Below are positions 38,951 to 48,393 of a stretch of DNA of 64,000 nucleotides, one piece after another. The first letter of the stretch is position 1. Every line of letters begins with the position of its first letter. Below the pieces are notes generated by a model. The model ran no database searches. It was not told the origin of the DNA and was given only the letters and a program-made list of their open reading frames with translations. Position numbers and translations under genes: made by a program. Source of the stretch: Paraburkholderia sp. PREW-6R (GTDB lineage Bacteria > Pseudomonadota > Gammaproteobacteria > Burkholderiales > Burkholderiaceae); assembly GCF_039621805.1 (NCBI RefSeq), contig NZ_CP155073.1:372001-436000 (forward strand), given 5' to 3'.

Positions 38951-40318
38951 ATGGAACACCAGGCGGGCGTGTCGGGCTTATCGGGCGTGGAGAGCGGGGT
39001 GCGGTCGGCGGGGCATCGGTGGAAAGTGCTGGGTGTTGGCTTTGCTGCGAACGCCAGCTTTTCCGCGGCTTTTTCTGGCATTCCGACCACCGCGGTTTTC
39101 TTGCGCTCGGGCTATCACCTCGGTAACGACGGCCTCGGGCTGGTGCTCGGCATGCTTGGCCTCGGCATCGCGGTCAGCGAGTTGCCGTGGGGACTGCTCA
39201 CCGACAGGTGGGGCGACCGTCGCGTGTTGCTGCTCGGCCTGCTCGCAACCGCCGCTGCTTTGGCCGGGCTCGCGGTCTTCGCGTCGCCGTCGGCCGCTCA
39301 CGTGCCGGGCGTGACGACGCTCGCGCTCGGCCTGCTGCTGGTCGGCCTGCTCGGCGGCAGCGTCAACGGGTCGAGTGGACGCGCCGTGATGGCGTGGTTT
39401 CGGGAGGGCGAACGCGGGCTCGCGATGAGCATTCGGCAGACCGCGGTGCCGGCGGGCGGCGGTCTCGGCGCGTTGCTGCTGCCAATGCTGGCCGCGAAGG
39501 GCGGCTTCGTCAGTGTGTATGCGCTGCTGGCTGCGGGTTGTGCGGTCACGGCAGGATTCGCATGGTGCTGGTTGCATGAACCCGCGAACGCCGTGTCGGA
39601 CGCGAAAAATGACGCGTCGTACCCTTCTTCTTCTCGGGCCGGCGCAGCGGTGCCGGCCGCGCCGGCGGTGTCGCCGCTGCGCGATATCGGTATCTGGCGC
39701 GTGGCGCTCGGCGCGGGCGTGCTGTGTGTACCGCAACTGGCTATCGTCACTTTCGGCACCGTGTTTCTTCACGACTTTATCCACGCCGGCGTGCTGGGCA
39801 TCAGCGTCACGATGGCCGCCGTGCAAACGGGCGCGGCGCTCGCGCGAGTCTGGAGCGGCGGCTGGACCGACCGGCGCGGCAACCGGCGCGCTTATATGCG
39901 GGCGTGCAGCATGTTGACCGCACTGTTGTTCGCCGCGCTCGCACTGGCGACGGGCGTCGCAGGCCACCATCACGCGGCGTTCACAACGGCGTTCACAACG
40001 GCGTTCACAACGGCGTTCGCGCTGATGGTGATAGCCGGCGGCGTGAGCGCGTCGGCGTGGCACGGCGTTGCGTTCACGGAAATGGCGACGCTTGCTGGAA
40101 CGAGCCGCGCGGGCACCGCACTGGCGATCGGCAATACGTGCTTGTTCCTTACGCTGTTCGTGACGCCGCTTGTGATTCCGCCGCTGCTGTCGCTCGGTTC
40201 ATGGCCGATGGTGTGGGCAGTGGCGAGCGTGTGTGCGCTGGTTGCGTTGCCGGTTTTTCCGCGCGCGGTTCGTCAGCGCGAACGGGGTGCACCGCGCACC
40301 TGCGACGCAACACGCTGA
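38951..40318 (+). CDS. MFS transporter, divergent from a LysR regulator
   Basis: A 12-helix transporter of 455 aa with the A-motif-like LLTDRWGDRRVLL and a second-half version (GGWTDRRGNRRAYM). The substrate is unknown. The start is set at the ATG before MEHQAGVSG; the frame extends upstream to 38900, across the LysR gap. A 12-bp tandem repeat (39976-40018) puts three Phe-Thr-Thr-Ala units in the predicted membrane region near residue 345. Confidence 0.85.
   Translation: MEHQAGVSGLSGVESGVRSAGHRWKVLGVGFAANASFSAAFSGIPTTAVFLRSGYHLGNDGLGLVLGMLGLGIAVSELPWGLLTDRWGDRRVLLLGLLATAAALAGLAVFASPSAAHVPGVTTLALGLLLVGLLGGSVNGSSGRAVMAWFREGERGLAMSIRQTAVPAGGGLGALLLPMLAAKGGFVSVYALLAAGCAVTAGFAWCWLHEPANAVSDAKNDASYPSSSRAGAAVPAAPAVSPLRDIGIWRVALGAGVLCVPQLAIVTFGTVFLHDFIHAGVLGISVTMAAVQTGAALARVWSGGWTDRRGNRRAYMRACSMLTALLFAALALATGVAGHHHAAFTTAFTTAFTTAFALMVIAGGVSASAWHGVAFTEMATLAGTSRAGTALAIGNTCLFLTLFVTPLVIPPLLSLGSWPMVWAVASVCALVALPVFPRAVRQRERGAPRTCDATR
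39976..40018 (+). repeat. 12-bp tandem repeat inside the MFS gene
   Basis: GGCGTTCACAAC occurs three times head to tail and a fourth time in part (GGCGTTC). It encodes FTTA units, keeps the frame, and looks like replication slippage. Confidence 0.9.
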
Positions 40319-40585
40319 CGCGTAGATCCGCCGTTCAGACACGGTTTGCACGAAGCGCGAGTATTCGTATCGGATAAATATGCCTTTCTACTTTCATAGG
40401 ACCGAAATCGATTAATAGCCTGGTTGCAGGATTCGGACCGATCCGATTTCCGCGGCGTGTTGACGATGATTTTATGGTTTGTCCGGATGTTTAAGCCGTA
40501 TCCGGATTCATTAATACAGGCGCAGATTAATCGGCCGTATTTTGCGTATTAGCCAGTCATCCACACTACAACGAGAAAAAATCCT

Positions 40586-41239
40586 GTGAGTCTCCGAATC
40601 ATTCTTGCCGACGATCACCCGTTCGTTCTTCTCGGCATTCGCGCAATACTGGAAAGAGTATCAGGCGTCACCGTAGTCGGCGAAGCGGATACGCCTCGCT
40701 CGTTGATTGAATTATTGCGGTGCACGCCGTGTGATGTACTTGTCACGGATTTGGCTATGCCCGATGCGTCCGCAGACGTGGACGACGGCCCGAGCCTCGT
40801 GCGGCGCGTCCGGCAGGACTGGCCCCAACTGCGCATTGTGGTGCTCACCGCACTCACGAATAGCGCGACGCTCGCCGCGTTGCTTGCGGAAAGCGAAGTC
40901 AGCGCGCTGGGCAAAACAGAGCCGCTGCTTGAGCTGGGCGACGCAATCGGAACGATCAACAGCGGCGCGCGGTATATCGGGCCCTCGATTCGCGCGATGC
41001 TGGAGCATCCGGCAACGTATGAACTGCAATCCGCGCCCGCGCGGCCGTTGTCGGGCAGGCAAAGCGAAGTGGTTCGCCGAGTGATAAGCGGCCAGTCGAT
41101 CCCTGAAATCGCGGACGCGCTCGGCTGTCACCGCAGCACCGTGACACGCGAGAAGCGCAAAGCGATGGCCAGACTGGGTGTGACAAACGATCCTGGACTT
41201 TTCTCATATGTTCGCGGACATTGGATTATCGATTCCTAA
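40586..41239 (+). CDS. NarL-type response regulator 1 of the tandem array
   Basis: The 217-residue regulator has a receiver domain (acidic pocket D9 D10, phospho-acceptor D55, the conserved Lys in ALGKTEP) and a C-terminal LuxR-type helix-turn-helix (LSGRQSEVVRRVISGQSIPEIADALGCHRSTVTREK). GTG is the start; no strong ribosome-binding site is visible. It is the first of three related regulators before a BvgS-like kinase. Its partner kinase is not fixed by sequence. Confidence 0.85.
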   Translation: MSLRIILADDHPFVLLGIRAILERVSGVTVVGEADTPRSLIELLRCTPCDVLVTDLAMPDASADVDDGPSLVRRVRQDWPQLRIVVLTALTNSATLAALLAESEVSALGKTEPLLELGDAIGTINSGARYIGPSIRAMLEHPATYELQSAPARPLSGRQSEVVRRVISGQSIPEIADALGCHRSTVTREKRKAMARLGVTNDPGLFSYVRGHWIIDS

Positions 41240-41391
41240 TTTTTAATCTTATTCTTAAGCCATTTATAGCTGAAATGGGTTAGGCGATTCGGACGTATCT
41301 TATATTTAACTCCGCAGAAATGAATAATGATCTGCAATGACTGGTTACACCAGCAGCAGCGGACACTGATAAACGGAGGAGGAATAGAAAG

Positions 41392-42096
41392 ATGAACGAT
41401 ACCGCTGAGATAAGCGCCCCGGCGAGAACCATCATCGCAGACGATCATCCGTTGGTTCTACTCGCAATCGAAAATCTGATGAGTACCTTTTCGAACGTGA
41501 AGATCGTGGGGCGTGTTGCCGACGCAACTGAGCTTTTCGAGGAACTCGAGCGAACTCCCTCCGATCTCGTTTTAATGGACCTTTATATGCAGGGCGAATT
41601 CGGCGACGACGGATTCGACGTCATCCGCGAATTTAAAGCGCGCTATCCGCGCATAGCGCTCATCGTGCTGACCATGGAGACCGATGCCGCCGCGTTGCAG
41701 AAAGTGATTTCGCTTGGCGTGGACGGGTTGATCAGCAAGCGCGACCGGATCGATCTGATCAAGGTAGCCGTGGTCACGGCGTTGGCGCGAGAGTGTTACG
41801 TCGGGCCGGCGGTACGTGCGTCGATCGCCAACGCAGCCATGACGCAGCGGCTCGACTATGTGCGGAAAATGCTGTCACGCAGGGAACTCGAAGTGTTCAC
41901 GCAATATGCATCGGGATACGCGGTCACGGAGATCGCGGCGCGCGTGGGCCGAAGCGTGAAGACGATCAGCGCGCAAAAATGCACGGCCATGCGCAAGCTT
42001 TCTCTGCAAAGCGACGCGGAGTTGTTCCGCTTCGCGGTGGAGCACGGCGTGATTGCCGAGGAAAGCGTGAGAAAGCCGTCACGGCGCGGCCAGTGA
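41392..42096 (+). CDS. NarL-type response regulator 2 of the tandem array
   Basis: The 234-residue protein has the receiver pocket D17 D18, phospho-acceptor D63 (LVLMDLYM), the conserved Lys in LISKRDR, and a LuxR-type DNA-binding domain (LSRRELEVFTQYASGYAVTEIAARVGRSVKTISAQKCTAMRK). A GGAGGA site is upstream. The recognition helix differs from that of the first regulator. The 152-base gap before it is AT-rich for this chromosome. Confidence 0.87.
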   Translation: MNDTAEISAPARTIIADDHPLVLLAIENLMSTFSNVKIVGRVADATELFEELERTPSDLVLMDLYMQGEFGDDGFDVIREFKARYPRIALIVLTMETDAAALQKVISLGVDGLISKRDRIDLIKVAVVTALARECYVGPAVRASIANAAMTQRLDYVRKMLSRRELEVFTQYASGYAVTEIAARVGRSVKTISAQKCTAMRKLSLQSDAELFRFAVEHGVIAEESVRKPSRRGQ

Positions 42097-42122
42097 GCCG
42101 CTACGACCTGTAGCGCACCGAT

Positions 42123-42202
42123 GTCGCGCCGTGCGGGCGCGACGAACAGAAGATGAACTGGCGCGGCCCCGGGGAAGCACGTGAAGTGCGGGGCACGCCA
42201 GT
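42123..42202 (+). other. Two stem-loops in the leader of response regulator 3
   Basis: First stem: GTCGCGCC / GGCGCGAC, 8 bp, 5-base loop (42123-42143). Second: ACTGGCG (42157-42163) with CGCCAGT (42196-42202) enclosing GCCCCG / CGGGGC (42166-42171 with 42089 positions 42189-42194), a long hairpin of 13 bp with an internal bulge. Neither is followed by a T run, so they are not plain terminators. They lie between the regulator 2 stop and the regulator 3 start. Confidence 0.55.
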
Positions 42203-42225
42203 CGATAAAACAACACAACTAGAAC

Positions 42226-42870
42226 ATGACACACAAGATTCGCGTCATCGTGGCCGACGATCACGAATGCATTCGCGTCGGCGTCAAGCGGCTTCTCAAA
42301 ACCGCTCCGAACATCGAAGTCGCAGGGGAGGCGGCGCACACCGAAGGTCTCGCCGAACTCCTCGATCGCTGCGCGTGCGACGTCATTGTCTCGGACATCG
42401 GCATGCCGGGCATTCACGGCGCGAGCAATGCCGTTTCTTTCTTGCGCCGCCTGCTGCGCGGTCGGCCGCGACCCGAGGTAGTCGTGCTCACCATGATCAG
42501 TCATCCTCATATGTTGTCGGGGCTGCTGAATCTGGGCGTCGGCGGCATTGTCGATAAGAGCGATACGACCGGCGCGTTGATCGACGCTATCGAGCAGGTC
42601 GCCGCCGGGCGCGTCTATCTGTCCGCGGCGGCGCGCTACGCGCTGGAAAGCGCTGACCCGCCGCCGCAGTTGCGCGCGGGGGCGCTCAGCGCGCGCGAGT
42701 GGGAGGTCTTCCAGCTCTATGTGCAGGGCCTGGCGGTGCATGAGATCGCGCTGCGGCTTAAGCGCAGCGGCAAAACGATCAGCACGCAAAAGCGGAGTGC
42801 GATGCGCAAGCTCGGACTGGTGACCGAGTCCGATCTGATCGAATACGCGCGCCAGATAGGATTGATATGA
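42226..42870 (+). CDS. NarL-type response regulator 3 of the tandem array
   Basis: The 214-residue protein has pocket residues D11 D12, phospho-acceptor D57 (VIVSDIGMPGIHG), and a LuxR-type domain (LSAREWEVFQLYVQGLAVHEIALRLKRSGKTISTQKRSAMRKLG). This is close in build to BvgA and EvgA regulators that pair with hybrid kinases such as the one encoded downstream. No good ribosome-binding site precedes the ATG. It is followed by a 240-base gap and then aqpZ. Confidence 0.87.
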   Translation: MTHKIRVIVADDHECIRVGVKRLLKTAPNIEVAGEAAHTEGLAELLDRCACDVIVSDIGMPGIHGASNAVSFLRRLLRGRPRPEVVVLTMISHPHMLSGLLNLGVGGIVDKSDTTGALIDAIEQVAAGRVYLSAAARYALESADPPPQLRAGALSAREWEVFQLYVQGLAVHEIALRLKRSGKTISTQKRSAMRKLGLVTESDLIEYARQIGLI

Positions 42871-43110
42871 ACGCGCGGCGCGTACTTGTCTGCGTTCGTC
42901 AATCGAAAAGCAAGTTTAGGACTCTTCTGATTGGCCCTACAACGTTGACGACTCATAGTGCCGAATTCGCCGCGGTTTTGCTTTCGCCTTTCAATCGACG
43001 TTGCGGATCGATTCGCCACACTGAGCGACAGGAAAGCCGGAGGTTCGGGCAGATGTCATACAGTGCTTTTCTGCGCGTCGTCTGCCTCATACAGACAAAG
43101 TGGAGGCGGC

Positions 43111-43845
43111 ATGGTCGCGCTGGGTAAGCGGTTGTTGATCGAAGGCATAGGCACCGCCTGGCTGGTACTCGTTGGTTGCGGCAGTGTCGTGTTGAACACC
43201 GGCGCACTCCAGCAGGGTTACGGCGTGCTGGACGTGTCGATCGCATTCGGCCTCGCGTACATCACCGCCGCGTACGTGCTCGGTAACCACTCCGGCGCAC
43301 ACTTCAATCCGGCTGTCACGGTCGGCTTCACCGTTGCGCAACGTTTCCCGGTCAGGGATCTGCTGCCCTACATCGCCGCGCAGATTCTGGGCGCCACGTT
43401 AGCGGCCGCGCTGCTCGTCTATCTGGCGAGCGGCCGTCCGGGGTTCGAACTCGGGGTGAGCGAATTTGCGGCAAATGGCTTTGGCGAGCATTCCCCCGCC
43501 GACTACCAGCTGCATGCGGCCTTCGTCGTGGAATTCGTGCTGTCGTTCATGTTCGTCGTGACAAACCTCCTGCTGGCGAGGCGGCGCAATCTCCGGCTGG
43601 TCGCACCGCTCGTCGTCGGCGCCTGTCTGACAGTCGTCTATCTCATTTCTATTCCGGTCACGAACGGCTCGGTGAATCCCGCCCGTTCCACCGGCCAGGC
43701 GCTCTTCGTCGGCGACTGGGCGCTGGACCAGCTGTGGCTGTTCTGGGCGGCGCCCATGTCGGGCGGCGTCGCGGCCGGCGCGCTGCTTTCGTTGCTGCAC
43801 GGCAAGTCCGACACGGCTGCCGCCGCGCGTGGCGAAGCGGTGTGA
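43111..43845 (+). CDS. aqpZ: Aquaporin Z-type water channel
   Basis: The 244-residue protein has six membrane helices and two NPA half-helices: GAHFNPAVTVG near residue 63 and IPVTNGSVNPARST near residue 187, together with the LISIPVTN block and the long EHSP loop that match E. coli AqpZ. It passes water. A TGGAGG site is just before the ATG. Its 3' end is 55 bases before the hybrid-kinase start, so they may share a transcript, which would tie water flux and osmotic sensing together. Confidence 0.93.
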   Translation: MVALGKRLLIEGIGTAWLVLVGCGSVVLNTGALQQGYGVLDVSIAFGLAYITAAYVLGNHSGAHFNPAVTVGFTVAQRFPVRDLLPYIAAQILGATLAAALLVYLASGRPGFELGVSEFAANGFGEHSPADYQLHAAFVVEFVLSFMFVVTNLLLARRRNLRLVAPLVVGACLTVVYLISIPVTNGSVNPARSTGQALFVGDWALDQLWLFWAAPMSGGVAAGALLSLLHGKSDTAAAARGEAV

Positions 43846-43900
43846 GAGGCACGTCGTGCGGATTTTTCTGGCGACGCGCTTGAGCATGGGGGGCAACGCA

Positions 43901-46900
43901 ATGCGTCGGGCGTTTTGCCAGATGCGCGCCTACCTGCTCGCGCTGACCTGCTGCATGGCATTGCAGACCGCCGCCGCCGCGCCCGCGCCGTCTCCGCCGC
44001 CGTCCGCGCCACCATCGGGCGCGTCTGGCGCAGGCGCCTTTCCCGCCAGACTCACCGTAGGTGTGCTCACTCATAACTGGCTGCCGTTCGACTCGATGCA
44101 GGACGGCCACCCCGGTGGTCTGAGCTTCGATTATTTGCGAGCGCTCGTCGGGCCGGACGTCGAAATCGAACCGCGTGCGTTCGACGACATGCCTGAACTG
44201 CTCGCCGCCGCGTGTGCAGGCAACGTCGACGTGCTGATGAGCATGGCTCGCACGCCCGAGCGTGAACGCTGCCTCAGTTTCACCGCGCCCTACTTTCGCG
44301 CGACCACGTCGGCGGTGGTACGGCGAGACGTCGGCGGATTCGAGCGTGCCGAACAGCTGGCGGGTGCGCGTATCGCAGTCGAAAAGGGCTTTGCACTCGA
44401 ACGGTCGTTGCGCGAGCGTTTTCCGCGCGCGCAGATTGTCTCGTACAGCACGACGCACGACGCGCTGTTGGCCGTCGTGCAAGGGCACGCCGATGTTTAT
44501 CTCGGTTTCACCCCGGCCGTGCTTTACGCGCTCGCCACGGACGAGTTCCGCAACCTGCGCGTGGCCTTCGAAGAAAGCGGCAAGACCGCCGATCTGCGCT
44601 TCGGTGTGCCGCGAAGCAACGCCGCGCTCCGGGATCGACTCGACGCGGCGCTCGCCTCGCTGAATCCGGCCGACGAGGCCGCGATCCGTGTGCGCTGGCT
44701 GTCGGCCCCGTTCGACGTGACGTCCGTATCAACCGCGCCGCGACTCGTGCTGACGCCGCAGGAGCAAACGTGGCTGCGATCGCTGCCGCCGTTGCTCGTG
44801 GGCGTCGACAGCAACTGGCGGCCATTCAGTTACGTCGACGAAGCCGGTCAGCCGGCAGGCGTCACGGCGGATTACCTCGCCTACCTGAGCCGCGCGCTCG
44901 GCGTCACGTTCAAACCAGTCGATTCGGCTGACTGGGCAGCTACCGTGCAGGCTTTTTTGCGGGAGCAGTATGCAATGCTCGCCACGGTGTCCAGTCACGA
45001 CCCCGGCCTCAAAACCGCGCTGCACTCGCGCGTGTACGAAAGCTTTCCACTGGTGATCGTCGCGCGCGAGGACGAGCCGGCGGCGCGCTCGCTCAGCGAC
45101 TTCGCGGCGCGGCGTGTGGTCGTTCCTCCGCATGTCGCCGAGTCGATGCCGGTCGACATCGCATCCATTCCGCCGGATCACATCGCCGCCGCGCCGAGTC
45201 TGGACGACGCGCTGAATCGCGTGGCCACCGGCGAGGCAGACGCAGTGATCGCCAATGTGGCGACCGTGGACACCGTGCTCAGGGAACGTTATCCCGGCGT
45301 GCTGAAGATCGTCGGCGCGCTCGGCGCGTCGGATTCGCTCGACTTCGCCGTGCGCGGCAATTTGCGCCCGCTCGCCGGATTGATCGACCGCGCGCTGCTC
45401 GCCATGCCGGCGGCCGACAAGCTACGTATCCGGCAGAAATGGGTGGGCGGCGCTGCGTCGCAAGGCGGCGTGTGGAGCGTCACCGCGGTGCGTCTTTTGC
45501 CGCTGCTGATCGGCATTGGTGTCGTGCTGTTGGTCACGCTGCGCGCCTATCTGTTGCTTCAGCGTGAAGTCAGATTGCGCAAGCAGACCGAGCGTGAACT
45601 GGCGCTGCAACTGAACTTCCAGGAAACCATGATGAAGATGGTGCCCTATCCGCTGGTTGCGAAAGATCTGCAAGGCCGCTATATCGCAATCAATCGCGCG
45701 TATGAAGACGCATGCGGTCTGCGTCGCGAGGAGGTAATCGGACGCACGACCGTCGAGGTCGGAACCTGGGGCGTGGAAAACAGCCACCTGCTGGACGACA
45801 TGTCACAGCGCATGCTCGATGGCGGTGAGCCTTCACAGGTCGAGTTGCAGTTCGAAGGGAGCGCAGGCGATCTGCGGCATGGGCTCTTCTGGACGAGTCT
45901 TTGCCGTGGTGCGGACGGCCAGCCGGTGTGCGTGCTGGGCACCATGGTCGATATCACCAATATCCGGCGCGCCGAAATGCTCGCGCGTGAGACCGAGCGG
46001 CGCCTTTTCGACGTCACCCGCTCGTTGCCGGCCGTGGTGTTTCAGTTGCGCCGCACGCCCGATGGTGCGTACTCGTTCCCGTATGTCGGCGGCGACACGC
46101 GGCATCTTCTGCGTCAGGGCGACGCGGTGTCGTCAGGCCGCGAGCCGTTCGATCTGGAGCGCGTGTGCGAGCCTGACCGTCAGTTCGTACGGAGCGAGCT
46201 GGAGCGCTCGGCCCGTTTCGAATCGCCAGTCCAGATGGAGTTCCGTTTCGAAAGCGACCACGAGCAGAAATGGGCGCGTGCTGAACTGGTGCCGCGGCGT
46301 GAGCCGGATGGCAGTGTCGTGTGGAGCGGTTACGGGGTGGACGCGAGCGCGGAGCATGCGCGCGCCGAAGAACTGGCGCGGGCGCGCGACATCGCGGAAG
46401 CCGCGTCGCGTGCCAAGGACGACTTCTTCGCGATGATGAGCCATGAAATTCGTACGCCGATGAATGGCGTGCTCGGCCTCGTCGAAGTGTTGGAGCGCAC
46501 GCAACTGAACGCCGACCAGGGCGAAATGCTCGGCATGATCCACGAATCGGCGGGCGCGTTGCTGCAGATCATCGACGACCTGCTGGACTATTCGAAAATC
46601 GAAGCCGGCCGCTTGACGATCGAAGCCGAGCCGATCGACATACGCGAACTCGTGGACAACGCGGTGGGGCTGCTCGCGGGGCGCGCACATGAAAAGGGTC
46701 TGAAAGTGCGCGTAGATATCGCGCCGGACGTCGCGGCCACGCTGCGCGGCGACAGCGTGCGAGTACGGCAGATCCTGTTCAATCTGCTCGGCAACGCGAT
46801 CAAGTTCACGCCAGATGGCGAAGTGGACGTATGCGTGTCGGTCGCGTCGCAAACGGGTGGCGTGCAGACGCTGGAAATGACGGTGGCCGATACCGGTATC

Positions 46901-48343
46901 GGTATCGCGCCCGAGGTTCAGGCCAAACTGTTCGAACCGTTCGTGCAGGCCGAGTCGTCCACTACGCGCCGCTTCGGCGGCACCGGGCTCGGTCTGACGA
47001 TTTGCCGCAAGCTGATCGAGCTGATGAACGGATCGCTGTCGTTGCGCAGCGAGCCCGGCCAGGGCACGAGCATGACTGTGCGGCTCGCCATGCCGGTCGA
47101 GACGCGGCGCTATTCGGTCAATGGCCTTCGCGGCAAACGCGCGATCGTCATGTGCGGCGACGTTCAGGTGAGCCAGGCGCTCATCCATTTCGGCACGGCG
47201 CTCGGGCTCGAATGGCGGAGCCTCTCGCCCGATGCCGCGCAACTGAACGACGCCCACGCGCTTGCCAACACCGATCTGCTTTTTGTGAGCGAGGCCGTGC
47301 AGGTGCCCGCTCGCACCGGTCCCACGCCCCGGGTCATCTATCTCACGGAGAAACCCAAGCCAACCGGTTACCGTGTTCTCGAGAACAACGTGCGACTCAG
47401 CATCAATCCGATATCCTGGCGCGGTTTCGGCGCGGCATGTGCGGCGGCAATGACAGGCCTGCCGGCGATGACGCAGCGCGCAGCGGGTGCGGCGCGCCAT
47501 CCCGAGGGTGCCGCCGTGCCGCCGGATCGTGAGCAGGCAATCGCGAGCGGCCGGTTGATCCTTGTCGCAGAGGATCATCCGGTGAATCAGGAGTTGATCC
47601 GTCATCAACTGGCGTTGCTCGGTTTCGCCTGCGACGTGGCGAATGACGGCGCGGAAGCACTGCTCGCGCTCGAACGCACGCACTACGGTTGCCTGATCAC
47701 CGATTGCCATATGCCCAACATGTCGGGCTACGAACTCACGCGGCGTGTTCGGGAAGCCGAGCAGGGCGGCGCGCAGCGCTTGCCGATTCTCGGCATCACG
47801 GCAAACACCGCGCCGGAAGACCTGAATCTCTGTCGTGATGCAGGTATGGACGACAGTCTCGTGAAGCCCACGCGTCTTGCTACTTTGCGCGATTATCTGA
47901 GCCGCTGGTTCGGCACCGACAGCGCGTGGCAAGCGGCGCCCGCGGAGCCCGGCGGTGCAGCGGTAATAGCAGACTCACCGGTTAGTTCGGCCACTGCGCC
48001 ATTCGTGCCGGTCGACCTCGGTCACATGACGCAGTTATGGGGCAGTGAATCGACGGTCAAGGCATTGCTCGACTCGTTCGTTTCGTCGGTGAGGAAAGAC
48101 GTGCAGTCGTTGTCGCCATTGCTCGAATCCAGCGATGTAGCGCGGGTGCGCGAGTGGCTCCATCGGGTGACGGGGGCGGCGAGCGTGTTGCAGTACCCGC
48201 CGCTGATTAGCGCGCTGGAGGAATATCGTCGCGATATAGCGGGCAAGACGCCGGAGCGTGTGCGTTGCGAAGGGCTGGCGCTGGTCGACAGGTGCAATGC
48301 GATGCTCGACGGAATCGAGCAGCAAGCCGCTTTGCTTGCTTGA
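43901..48343 (+). CDS. BvgS/EvgS-type hybrid sensor histidine kinase
   Basis: A 1480-residue phosphorelay kinase. In order: signal peptide (residues 1-28), two periplasmic SBP_bac_3 modules (about 49-267 and 295-513), membrane helix (about 531-552), PAS (about 575-690), a second PAS-like stretch (about 700-825), HisKA with H848 (MMSHEIRTPMNG), HATPase (about 950-1065), a receiver-like segment without acidic pocket (about 1075-1190), a receiver with D1268 (LITDCHMPN), and Hpt with H1421. The Hpt motif reads HRVTG where HxxKG is usual. I start it at the ATG after GGGGGG; an earlier in-frame start at 43829 overlaps aqpZ. The ligand is unknown; the binding modules resemble those for polar amino acids. 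Confidence 0.9.
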   Translation: MRRAFCQMRAYLLALTCCMALQTAAAAPAPSPPPSAPPSGASGAGAFPARLTVGVLTHNWLPFDSMQDGHPGGLSFDYLRALVGPDVEIEPRAFDDMPELLAAACAGNVDVLMSMARTPERERCLSFTAPYFRATTSAVVRRDVGGFERAEQLAGARIAVEKGFALERSLRERFPRAQIVSYSTTHDALLAVVQGHADVYLGFTPAVLYALATDEFRNLRVAFEESGKTADLRFGVPRSNAALRDRLDAALASLNPADEAAIRVRWLSAPFDVTSVSTAPRLVLTPQEQTWLRSLPPLLVGVDSNWRPFSYVDEAGQPAGVTADYLAYLSRALGVTFKPVDSADWAATVQAFLREQYAMLATVSSHDPGLKTALHSRVYESFPLVIVAREDEPAARSLSDFAARRVVVPPHVAESMPVDIASIPPDHIAAAPSLDDALNRVATGEADAVIANVATVDTVLRERYPGVLKIVGALGASDSLDFAVRGNLRPLAGLIDRALLAMPAADKLRIRQKWVGGAASQGGVWSVTAVRLLPLLIGIGVVLLVTLRAYLLLQREVRLRKQTERELALQLNFQETMMKMVPYPLVAKDLQGRYIAINRAYEDACGLRREEVIGRTTVEVGTWGVENSHLLDDMSQRMLDGGEPSQVELQFEGSAGDLRHGLFWTSLCRGADGQPVCVLGTMVDITNIRRAEMLARETERRLFDVTRSLPAVVFQLRRTPDGAYSFPYVGGDTRHLLRQGDAVSSGREPFDLERVCEPDRQFVRSELERSARFESPVQMEFRFESDHEQKWARAELVPRREPDGSVVWSGYGVDASAEHARAEELARARDIAEAASRAKDDFFAMMSHEIRTPMNGVLGLVEVLERTQLNADQGEMLGMIHESAGALLQIIDDLLDYSKIEAGRLTIEAEPIDIRELVDNAVGLLAGRAHEKGLKVRVDIAPDVAATLRGDSVRVRQILFNLLGNAIKFTPDGEVDVCVSVASQTGGVQTLEMTVADTGIGIAPEVQAKLFEPFVQAESSTTRRFGGTGLGLTICRKLIELMNGSLSLRSEPGQGTSMTVRLAMPVETRRYSVNGLRGKRAIVMCGDVQVSQALIHFGTALGLEWRSLSPDAAQLNDAHALANTDLLFVSEAVQVPARTGPTPRVIYLTEKPKPTGYRVLENNVRLSINPISWRGFGAACAAAMTGLPAMTQRAAGAARHPEGAAVPPDREQAIASGRLILVAEDHPVNQELIRHQLALLGFACDVANDGAEALLALERTHYGCLITDCHMPNMSGYELTRRVREAEQGGAQRLPILGITANTAPEDLNLCRDAGMDDSLVKPTRLATLRDYLSRWFGTDSAWQAAPAEPGGAAVIADSPVSSATAPFVPVDLGHMTQLWGSESTVKALLDSFVSSVRKDVQSLSPLLESSDVARVREWLHRVTGAASVLQYPPLISALEEYRRDIAGKTPERVRCEGLALVDRCNAMLDGIEQQAALLA

Positions 48344-48393
48344 CGGATCTGCGTCACCGTAGTGCGTGAGTGTCGTTTCAAACGGGCTGCGTG

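Noticed and set aside
46133..47932. Long minus-strand open frame within the hybrid kinase
   Set aside because: Antisense to HisKA and receiver domains that are clearly real; no protein pattern.
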